64,000 bases of DNA from contig CAZMYT010000005.1 in the NCBI GenBank assembly GCA_964570565.1, forward strand, positions 1 to 64,000. Reading direction: 5' to 3'. A model generated the notes under the pieces. The model ran no database searches. It was not told the origin of the DNA and saw only the letters and a program-made list of their open reading frames with translations. The position numbers were made by a program, and so were the translations under genes. Source of the stretch: W0P28-013 sp964570565 (GTDB taxonomy: Bacteria; Bacteroidota; Bacteroidia; Bacteroidales; Paludibacteraceae). Of this stretch, positions 52,534 through 59,633 are shown one piece after another; position 1 is the stretch's first letter; each line of letters begins with the position of its first letter.

Positions 52534-52864
52534 GCTGTTCTTCACGGCAGCCACAACTGCCTTTTTTACACACACAATCGTTGAAGAAATCGGCAAAAAC
52601 AACCCGTGCTAATTCCCAATTTTCTTTATTGATGCAATAACGAACTTTCGGTCCTTCAATGTCACCTTGAATCAAACCCGCTTCTTTGAGTTCTTTTAAG
52701 TGTTGAGATACAGTAGCTTTAGCAATGGGTAATACATCGTGTATATCGCCAAAGAAACACGTTTCCTGACTCGCTAGGAAATGTAAAATAGCAATACGTG
52801 CAGGATGACCCAATGCTTTAGCAAAATGGGCAATAGATGCTTGTTTATCGGTATACTCTTTCAT
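52526..52864 (-). CDS. arsR: ArsR-family repressor with C-terminal cysteine cluster
   Basis: 112-residue winged-helix SmtB/ArsR protein: ALGHPARIAILHFLASQETC, then the recognition helix PIAKATVSQHLKELKEAGLI and wing VRYCINKEN. The E. coli-type alpha3 ligand set is reduced to one Cys (C36). Instead C97, C99, C104 and C106 (NDCVCKKGSCGC) at the C-terminus give a plausible alternative As(III) site, as in some other ArsR branches. First gene of the operon, behind a palindrome enclosing its -7 box, so autorepression is expected. The matching palindrome at 47146-47179 predicts control of the ArsP-like gene too. Confidence 0.92.
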   Translation of the reverse strand: MKEYTDKQASIAHFAKALGHPARIAILHFLASQETCFFGDIHDVLPIAKATVSQHLKELKEAGLIQGDIEGPKVRYCINKENWELARVVFADFFNDCVCKKGSCGCREEQHD

Positions 52865-52876
52865 CTGAAAATAGAA

Positions 52877-52922
52877 TAGGTTTATTTATTGTTCGCAAAA
52901 ATACGAACAATAAATAAACCTA
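52877..52922 (-). promoter_or_regulatory. arsR operator: 19-bp palindrome arms with the -7 box as spacer
   Basis: Perfect arms 52877-52895 and 52904-52922 (core TTATTGTTCG / CGAACAATAA). The 8-base spacer 52896-52903, read on the minus strand, is the -7 box TATTTTTG. Repressor binding would cover the promoter. It is 13 bases before the arsR ATG at 52864, leaving an almost leaderless transcript. Confidence 0.9.
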
Positions 52923-52946
52923 CCAAGAAAAATGTCATTTATTTTT

Positions 52947-53606
52947 TTATTTAGTTAGCCTAAATACAACGGGCATAGTATATTTTGAAGCGACAGGTTT
53001 TCCGTTTTGCATGGCTGGTTTCCATGCTGGGAAGCTGTTTACCACTCGTAAAGCTTCGGCATCAAATTCAGGATGAACGGAACGTACAATGTGTGCTCTA
53101 GTGACTTTTCCTGTAGTATCTACCGTAAATTGTACAACTACAACACCTTGTATGGAATCTTTAATGCAAACTGCTGGGTAATGGGTGTTTTTTGACAGAA
53201 AACTCATCATCGCCTGACGACCTCCAGGATACTCTGGCATCGAGCCGTCCACATGATCTACAGTTAACGGTTCTCTAATAACTCCTTGTGTTTCATTAAT
53301 TTCTGATTCGTTAGTCAGTGTTACAGAACTGTTGTTTTGTAAGTTATTAGGCTGATTTGTGGCTGAAAGTCCCGTGAATGAAGTTATACCCAAAGCAATG
53401 CCCAAAACAGCAACCGCTTTCCCAGATACGTGCTTGGTTGCCAATTGCTCTTCTAGATAGCGTAATTCTGCCTCACAGGTAGGACAAGTTCCTGCGCAAT
53501 CGCCTTTATGTTTACATTGAGACGTAACGTAAAAAAGGTCGTTTTCAATGGCAATTTGTTGCCTTATTTGCTTGAGTATTTTACAAGTGTGTTTTCCGTG
53601 TTTCAT
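52947..53606 (-). CDS. TonB-family energy transducer with N-terminal Cys-rich segment
   Basis: 219 residues. Residues 1-50 hold HTCKILKQ, then CKHKGDCAGTCPTCEAE (five cysteines, possible metal binding), on the cytoplasmic side. A membrane helix follows (~63-82, AVAVLGIALGITSFTGLSA). The C-terminal TonB domain (~120-219) includes YPGGRQAMMSFLSKN, GVVVVQFTVDTTGKV, DAEALRVVNSFPAWKPAMQN. Proteins of this build are widespread in Bacteroidota; their outer-membrane partner is not in this window. 27 bases after the TraB-family gene. Confidence 0.87.
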   Translation of the reverse strand: MKHGKHTCKILKQIRQQIAIENDLFYVTSQCKHKGDCAGTCPTCEAELRYLEEQLATKHVSGKAVAVLGIALGITSFTGLSATNQPNNLQNNSSVTLTNESEINETQGVIREPLTVDHVDGSMPEYPGGRQAMMSFLSKNTHYPAVCIKDSIQGVVVVQFTVDTTGKVTRAHIVRSVHPEFDAEALRVVNSFPAWKPAMQNGKPVASKYTMPVVFRLTK

Positions 53607-53633
53607 GGCTGAATGTATTTATAAATGAAACAA

Positions 53634-54512
53634 TTATTTTTTGACTGGTTTAACTTTGTAACCAGCTTTCTTAAGTAATTCAATAAGACCATTTTCACCA
53701 GGTAAATGTAGTGCACCAACCGCAATAAAACAGGATTTTTGATGAATCAATTGTGGAATTGTTTTGACCCATTCTTGATTACGATTGTCCAATAGTTCAA
53801 ACTGCTCTTGTTGAGTAGGTGCATATTTCGTTGTATCATTTTGATACAGTGATAAAAGTTCGTTTAAATCGCCTTTTTTGTAAAGATTATTGACAGTTTT
53901 TATCTCTGTTTCAATGTCGTTTGCCGATTCGATGGCTCCAACCAACAAAAAAGATTGACGTTCAAGTGATTGTGAATTAAACAGTAAATCAATCTGTTTG
54001 TCAATACTTTCCAATCCTACGATTGGAATTTGTTTTTTTTCAGCTATTTGTTGAAAAAAGGAATCGAGCTGCCAATCCTGATTTTCTTTTGTATATACCG
54101 TATTGTAGAGGCTCATCACATATATATTGCTAATCATGGCAGGTTTTAACCGTTCCAACGCACTTAAATTGAGTTTCGCCACCGCTTGTAAAGCCGAATC
54201 CACTTTATGATATTCGTCAGGCGACAATAAATTACTGATGGACGTATAACTTGGTATTTGTGCCGCTTCAGTCATTTTATTAATCATGGTAGGATCATTG
54301 GCAACAATCTCTCCTACTACGCATTGAGTGCGATTAAACGCCTTATAAACGCCAGGAATAGAATCTAAAATACTTATTGGCACCAAGTGATGTGTGGCAA
54401 ACAGATACGATTTTTGTTTTAAATGATTACCTGAAATTTCCCATAGCAACTGAGCTTGTATGGTTGAAAAACAAAAACAAGTAACGATTAGACCAATTAA
54501 ATAGCGTTTCAT
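53634..54512 (-). CDS. TraB/GumN family protein
   Basis: 292 residues with signal peptide (MKRYLIGLIVTCFCFSTIQA). Family phrases: LLWEISGNHLKQKSYLFATHH (GxxH-type start), IVGLESIDKQIDLLF, and SCFIAVGALHLPGENGLIELLKKAGY at the end (the GAxHLxGxxG motif). TraB/Tiki/GumN proteins are putative metalloproteases; activity here is inferred. First of a probable two-gene operon with the TonB gene. Confidence 0.9.
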   Translation of the reverse strand: MKRYLIGLIVTCFCFSTIQAQLLWEISGNHLKQKSYLFATHHLVPISILDSIPGVYKAFNRTQCVVGEIVANDPTMINKMTEAAQIPSYTSISNLLSPDEYHKVDSALQAVAKLNLSALERLKPAMISNIYVMSLYNTVYTKENQDWQLDSFFQQIAEKKQIPIVGLESIDKQIDLLFNSQSLERQSFLLVGAIESANDIETEIKTVNNLYKKGDLNELLSLYQNDTTKYAPTQQEQFELLDNRNQEWVKTIPQLIHQKSCFIAVGALHLPGENGLIELLKKAGYKVKPVKK

Positions 54513-54531
54513 AAGAATAAATGATTTTATG

Positions 54532-54539
54532 CAAAAATA
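54532..54539 (-). promoter_or_regulatory. -7 box for the TraB-family gene
   Basis: Minus-strand TATTTTTG, 20 bases before the ATG at 54512. Confidence 0.5.
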
Positions 54540-54605
54540 GGTATTCTATTTTATTTACCACTATTTTAATGGAAATAAAACGATACATCGGTTAGAAATA
54601 AACTG

Positions 54606-54613
54606 TATATTTG
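54606..54613 (+). promoter_or_regulatory. -7 box for the GH114-like gene
   Basis: TATATTTG, 22 bases before the ATG at 54636. Confidence 0.55.
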
Positions 54614-54635
54614 TCCGATTTATTTTACAGCTTCT

Positions 54636-55592
54636 ATGAAAAAGTCTATTTATCTGTTTGTTTTATTGGCCTTGGCTGCTTGCAAACCTCATCCAACATA
54701 CGATTATAAGCAAGAAATGCGCGATTTTGTCTGTCATTTGAGTGCTTGGGCTAAAACTCAAAAACCGTCATTCTTAGTTATTCCTCAAAATGGTATTGAA
54801 TTAGTCACCTTAGATGGCACAGCCACAGGTACACCTGCTACAAGTTATTTGAATGCGATAGATGGCCATGGGCAAGAAGATTTATTCTATGGTTATGATG
54901 CCGATAATGAAGCTACACCTACTGAAGTAAGTGATTATTTACTGCCTTTTTTAACACTTTCACAAGCCGCCGGTAATGTTATTTTAACCACCGATTATTG
55001 TTCTTCAATAGATAAAATGTCCGATTCTTATACGCACAATGTGAATCATCATTTTTTGTCATTTGCTGCACCAGAACGAGGTTTAGATGTGATACCGAAC
55101 TACCCTATTTACCATGAAAATAAGGATACAATACGCTTATTGCAAGACGCTAAAAATTTTCTATATCTCATTAATCCCGAAAAATTTACATCCAAACAAG
55201 CGTTTATTGAAGCAGTTTGCGCTACCAATTACGATGCGTTAATTATGGATTTGTTCTTTCAAGATGGAAGTGCTTTTAAGGCCTCAGAAATTGCTCAATT
55301 GAGTGTGAAAGCAAATGGTGGTCGTCGGTTGGTTATTGCTTACATGTCGATTGGCGAAGCTGAGAATTATCGCTATTATTGGAAATCGAGTTGGAATCTT
55401 ATCAAACCACAATGGCTAGATGCCGAAAATCCGGATTGGAAAGGTAATTATAAAGTAAAATATTGGGATAAGGAGTGGCAATCGCTTATTTTTGGAACGC
55501 CAGATTCGTATTTACAAAAAATAGTAACCGCTGATTTTGATGGTGTTTACCTCGATATTATCGATGCGTTTGAATATTACGAGAATCATTAA
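54636..55592 (+). CDS. Lipoprotein of the TM1410/GH114 family (putative endo-alpha-1,4-polygalactosaminidase)
   Basis: 318 residues; lipobox LALAAC in MKKSIYLFVLLALAAC. TIM-barrel-type family features: PSFLVIPQNGIELV, YDALIMDLFFQDGS, RLVIAYMSIGEAENYRYYW, the W-rich segment KYWDKEWQSLIFG and the terminal GVYLDIIDAFEYYE with acidic residues expected in the active site. Related enzymes cut galactosaminogalactan-type polymers; the substrate here is unknown. Its stop overlaps the stop of the convergent methyltransferase gene by 3 bases, with no terminator between. Confidence 0.83.
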   Translation: MKKSIYLFVLLALAACKPHPTYDYKQEMRDFVCHLSAWAKTQKPSFLVIPQNGIELVTLDGTATGTPATSYLNAIDGHGQEDLFYGYDADNEATPTEVSDYLLPFLTLSQAAGNVILTTDYCSSIDKMSDSYTHNVNHHFLSFAAPERGLDVIPNYPIYHENKDTIRLLQDAKNFLYLINPEKFTSKQAFIEAVCATNYDALIMDLFFQDGSAFKASEIAQLSVKANGGRRLVIAYMSIGEAENYRYYWKSSWNLIKPQWLDAENPDWKGNYKVKYWDKEWQSLIFGTPDSYLQKIVTADFDGVYLDIIDAFEYYENH

Positions 55593-56950
55593 ATGACCGT
55601 TGGTGCTATGGCGGTTGGATCTAATTGCATACGAATGCGCCAATGTTCTGGGTACAGATTATTAGAACGACTACCAATGTTTTTCACCCATCCTAGGGGC
55701 CTATTTTGATAGCAAATGAGCAAAAAACCTTTGGGGCTATCGGGCAAATAAAGCGCTTCGGTACGCAGAAATGCAATAGCCTGATTCCAATTAACTTCTA
55801 CAGAATTAAAAGCTTCACGATTCAGCCATTTACTTAGCGCCAATCCTGTTTGCGGTATAAAATCATTCCCTTTTTGTTCTGCCAAGGCTGTGCCAAAATG
55901 TATCACATTTTCTTTTTCTAAAACGGCTTGTAAAATGGCGAGATACTCCTTTTTAAAGGCGTAAATCAGTCGTTTGTATTCGATGATTTCAAACTGTTTA
56001 TTATCTAGTATATAAGCTTCGCAAGCGCTTAATTTCTTATCTTTGATACTCTGTTTTGGTTTTAATTTTAGCGGATGCTCTACAGCCGTAGTTTTCCGAA
56101 GAATAGCTAAAAAGAAACCTTCTCCAGCCGTTTTATGTGGATAAAAGTGATAACCTTGTTCGGTTTCAGTAATTCCCCACGTTGTATCTAATTTCAAGGT
56201 CAATTTTTCAGCCCCAAACGTGTCGCACAACCATTGAACGTTTTCTTCATTTTCCTGCGTGTTGTACGTACAGGTGCTATACATTAAAATGCCATCTTCT
56301 TTTAGGCATTCCCAAGCGGATTTTAATATATCTTGTTGGCGACTAACACATTGTTTTACATTGGACAACGACCATTCAGAAATAGCCACTTCGTCCTTGC
56401 GAAACATACCTTCGCCAGAACATGGAGCATCTACTAAAACGGCATCAAAAAGTCCAGTAAGCGATTCGAAATCACGTGGTGCACTGTTGGTTACTATCAC
56501 ATTGGGATTTCCCCATTTTTGAACAGTTTCGGCTAATATTTGCGAGCGTGACCGAATAAATTCGTTACAAACTAATAATCCATTGTCTTTTAAAAATTGT
56601 GAAATGAGTGTCGATTTGCCACCAGGAGCAGCGCATAGGTCAAGCACTATAGCATCGGTAGAAACATAGTGTTCTAAGGCTTGCTGAATAAACATGGATG
56701 AAGCTTCTTGTACATAATAAGCCCCAGCATGAAACAATGGATCGAGCGTGAAATTAGGTCGTTTTTCGAGATAAAAACCTTGTGGACACCATGGAACTGG
56801 TTTGAGTGATTGTGTGAGCGAACATTTGTCGTTCATACGAATGCTCACCATCGGTTCGAGGTTCAAAGCGGCCTCAAATTGCTGCCAATCATCACCTATG
56901 ATGGGTTGCATTTGTGCTATAAAATCATCAGGTAACGACAGCTTGTTCAT
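55589..56950 (-). CDS. RsmF/NOL1-like rRNA (cytosine-5) methyltransferase
   Basis: 453 residues. SAM-binding LCAAPGGKSTLISQFL (~residue 105), DAPCSGEGMFRKD (motif IV, with the releasing Cys) and the nucleophile Cys in STCTYNTQENEENV (motif VI). The C-terminal ~150 residues (FLAILRK... to PLGWVKNIGSRSNNLYPEHWRI) are the PUA-like RsmF tail. Predicted to methylate 16S rRNA cytosine. 22 bases after buk on the same strand. Confidence 0.92.
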   Translation of the reverse strand: MNKLSLPDDFIAQMQPIIGDDWQQFEAALNLEPMVSIRMNDKCSLTQSLKPVPWCPQGFYLEKRPNFTLDPLFHAGAYYVQEASSMFIQQALEHYVSTDAIVLDLCAAPGGKSTLISQFLKDNGLLVCNEFIRSRSQILAETVQKWGNPNVIVTNSAPRDFESLTGLFDAVLVDAPCSGEGMFRKDEVAISEWSLSNVKQCVSRQQDILKSAWECLKEDGILMYSTCTYNTQENEENVQWLCDTFGAEKLTLKLDTTWGITETEQGYHFYPHKTAGEGFFLAILRKTTAVEHPLKLKPKQSIKDKKLSACEAYILDNKQFEIIEYKRLIYAFKKEYLAILQAVLEKENVIHFGTALAEQKGNDFIPQTGLALSKWLNREAFNSVEVNWNQAIAFLRTEALYLPDSPKGFLLICYQNRPLGWVKNIGSRSNNLYPEHWRIRMQLDPTAIAPTVI

Positions 56951-56972
56951 CTATTGTAGAGATTTGTAGTGA

Positions 56973-58031
56973 TTATTCGTAATCGAAAATAACCTGAGTA
57001 TCCAAAGCGTGAATTCCATTACTTGCGAGCGCCCATAATTCATCTTCACCTGGATAAACACTAACAGGAGCAATAAATTGCACCATTTTGGTAATATAAT
57101 CGGTAATACAAGCGTTGTAAGCGATTCCTCCAGTCAAAATAATAGCATCTACTTCGCCTTGTAATACGGTGGCCATAGCGCCAATTTCTTTGGCGACGTT
57201 ATAAGCTAAAGCATCAAGAACCAATTGTGCCATTTTATCGCCATTTTTGGCACGTTCTACAGCTACATGCGCTTCGTTCGTTCCTAAATGCGCCATTAAA
57301 CCACCTTCGCCATTCAACATTTTCTTCACTTGTTCTTGCGTGTATTTACCACTAAAACAAAGTGTTGCTAATGCGCTCGACGAAATAGTGCCACTGCGTT
57401 CTGGCGAAAAAGGTCCATATGCTAACGCATTATTGGTATCAATTACTTTTCCTTTACGATGTGCTCCAACCGAAATGCCGCCGCCTAAATGAGCTAAAAT
57501 AAGGTTTAAATCCTCATATTTTGTCTGTTTTTCGTTGGCATAAATACGAGCCGTTGCTTTTTGATTTAACGCATGAAATATCGAAATGCGTGGAAACAGT
57601 GGATGTCCGCTTAAACGCGCCACATCTTCCATTTCGTCCACTACCACTGGATCGGCAATAATAGCTTTGCAGCCTATCGAGTTAGCCAAATTAGAAGCGA
57701 TAAGTCCACCTAAATTACAAGCGTGTTCGCCATATTTTGCCGATAATAAATCGGCTTTCATTGTTTCGGTAATAGCGTAAACGCCAGAATCCAAAGGTTT
57801 TAAGATTCCACCTCGACCTACAATAATATCAAAATCGAGCGGAATTTGATTTTCAGTTAAGCAATTCAATAACACCTCTTTACGAAATTCGTATTGCGAA
57901 GCTATCGTAGGGAATGGTTTTAACTCTTCTCCACTGTGACGTAATGTTTGCTGAAAAACTAGCTTTTCATCGTGAAAAACAGCGAATTTAGTAGAAGTTG
58001 ATCCTGGATTGATAACTAAAATTTTATACAT
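56973..58031 (-). CDS. buk: Butyrate kinase
   Basis: Interconverts butyryl phosphate and butyrate with ATP. 352-residue acetokinase-family protein: ILVINPGSTSTKFAVFHDEK at the start, VGRGGILKPLDSGVY, LILAHLGGGISVGAHRKGKVID, PFSPERSGTISSSAL and GGIAYNACITDYIT. Paired with phosphate butyryltransferase 16 bases upstream. Branched or other short acyl groups are possible substrates. In Bacteroidales the pair often serves amino-acid-derived acyl-CoA, which would connect to Kor/Vor. Confidence 0.93.
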   Translation of the reverse strand: MYKILVINPGSTSTKFAVFHDEKLVFQQTLRHSGEELKPFPTIASQYEFRKEVLLNCLTENQIPLDFDIIVGRGGILKPLDSGVYAITETMKADLLSAKYGEHACNLGGLIASNLANSIGCKAIIADPVVVDEMEDVARLSGHPLFPRISIFHALNQKATARIYANEKQTKYEDLNLILAHLGGGISVGAHRKGKVIDTNNALAYGPFSPERSGTISSSALATLCFSGKYTQEQVKKMLNGEGGLMAHLGTNEAHVAVERAKNGDKMAQLVLDALAYNVAKEIGAMATVLQGEVDAIILTGGIAYNACITDYITKMVQFIAPVSVYPGEDELWALASNGIHALDTQVIFDYE

Positions 58032-58047
58032 AGTTAGTTTTTAAAGA

Positions 58048-58956
58048 TTAACACAAAATGCAAGCCATGCAAATGCTGCAAAATTTAGAATAAACGCTTT
58101 CGCTACGAGAAGTTAATACCACAGGTTTTTCCGGTCCTTGCAGTAGTCCTGCCATCTCAGCATGTGCAAACGTTGCCAATCCTTTATAAAAGGCATTAGC
58201 GGTTTGAAAATCAGGGAAAATTAAGATGTCGGCATCTCCTAAAATAGGAGTTGGAACATTTTTTATAGCTCCTCGCTCTTTGTCCAGCGCTAAAAAAATG
58301 TCTACTGGTCCATCAATAATCACATTGCCAAAATAACCGTCGCGCCAAAGATCTAAAATATCAAGATAATCTTGCATAAATCGAATTTTGGGATTGGCTT
58401 TTTCGGTGGCATGAATCAGAGCTACTTTAGGACACTCTATACCAAATTTATAAGCGGTTTCAATCGCATATTTAATCATCTCTATGCGTTGTTCTTTACT
58501 TGGTTCTGGTATAACGGCAGGATCGGAGAAAAAGAGCAATTTATGATAAGTAGGAATTTGAAAGGCTGCATTGTAGGTCATCACGCGTCCATGTTTCAGA
58601 ATGCCCTTCTCTTTATCTAAAATGGCACGCAAAATAACATCTGTATTCACCAAACCTTTCATCAAAATATCGCATTCGCCATCGTGCACCATACGCACAG
58701 CTTCCAAGGTAGCTTCCAGCACATCGGGAATATCGATAATATGCACAAATGGAGATGGATGAAGATCAAATAAAAATGGATTTTCAATGCTTGCCACATC
58801 GCCTATCAAATAGGCTTCTATCACACCTTTGTCCACCGCATGCATTACCGCTTCTAACGTGTGGCTATCCACAGCATTAGCAACCGCCATTTTTTTGCGT
58901 GTTGGTACAGAAGTTAAATAGGTTTCAAGTTCTAGAAATGACTTGATTTGTTCCAT
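58048..58956 (-). CDS. ptb: Phosphate butyryltransferase
   Basis: Makes acyl-phosphate from acyl-CoA for Buk. 302 residues of the Pta/Ptb family: KKMAVANAVDSHTLEAVMHA, GECDILMKGLVNTDVILRAIL, FSDPAVIPEPSKEQRIEMI, MQDYLDILDLWRDGYFGNV, and VVLTSRSESVYSKF near the end. The final eleven residues hold four cysteines (CSICMACILC ending). First gene of ptb-buk-rsmF. Confidence 0.92.
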   Translation of the reverse strand: MEQIKSFLELETYLTSVPTRKKMAVANAVDSHTLEAVMHAVDKGVIEAYLIGDVASIENPFLFDLHPSPFVHIIDIPDVLEATLEAVRMVHDGECDILMKGLVNTDVILRAILDKEKGILKHGRVMTYNAAFQIPTYHKLLFFSDPAVIPEPSKEQRIEMIKYAIETAYKFGIECPKVALIHATEKANPKIRFMQDYLDILDLWRDGYFGNVIIDGPVDIFLALDKERGAIKNVPTPILGDADILIFPDFQTANAFYKGLATFAHAEMAGLLQGPEKPVVLTSRSESVYSKFCSICMACILC

Positions 58957-59023
58957 GTTTATGATTTATTAGATTTTTAGGTTTACTTCTAAAAAACATC
59001 GGCGGATGTCTATGTACAAGTTT

Positions 59024-59608
59024 TCAGTCTATAATTATTTCCTCAACTTGTAAATCTTCTGGAATTGCTTCTTTATTTTCTTTTTCCCACCAGTCTTTTG
59101 GCAATTGTGAGTTGTCCATAATAAAAGCAACTGGAATTTCTTTCACTAATATCTGCAGTCCACCTTCGCCTTCTGTGCCAATACTTTCAATATGATATGT
59201 AGATTTGATGGCGGCTAATGTTGAGCCAACTCCAATGCCTTTGTCAGTTTTGAATGTTTTTCCATAAATCCATATTCTGTCTATAATGTCTGATTTGTCA
59301 AAATCCGGTTCGACGGAATAGATTTTTTGTCCCTTGTCATATACATTGTAAATATCATAACTGTCACCCTCTAACTGCATTTGTTCTTTCTTTACGGTAT
59401 ATTGTTTGCTAATCACAGAAAGAAAATCAGTTACTTTGTCTCCAATTGCAACTCCGTCAACTGATTTATTAGTTATAAAGTCGGTTTGAGAAGTTGAAAT
59501 TGTGGTTTTAATAGAGTCGCTAGAGATTTCCGTTTTGTCAACTGGTTTTACATTATTGCAAGCAACCAGCCCTAATGTTAATGCAAAAATAAAGTTTATG
59601 TGTCTCAT
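59024..59608 (-). CDS. Lipoprotein with duplicated beta units, unknown function
   Basis: About 194 residues from the ATG at 59608 (MRHINFIFALTLGLVAC, lipobox LVAC); the open frame to 59629 adds only MYNLKDK. The mature part has two similar units, GVAIGDKVTDFLSVISKQY and GIGVGSTLAAIKSTYHIE, each followed by beta-rich stretches. It resembles small periplasmic Gram-negative lipoproteins, but I cannot name the family. 25 bases after the topoisomerase gene, possibly co-transcribed. Confidence 0.75.
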   Translation of the reverse strand: MRHINFIFALTLGLVACNNVKPVDKTEISSDSIKTTISTSQTDFITNKSVDGVAIGDKVTDFLSVISKQYTVKKEQMQLEGDSYDIYNVYDKGQKIYSVEPDFDKSDIIDRIWIYGKTFKTDKGIGVGSTLAAIKSTYHIESIGTEGEGGLQILVKEIPVAFIMDNSQLPKDWWEKENKEAIPEDLQVEEIIID

Positions 59609-59633
59609 TTTATCTTTTAAATTATACACACCA

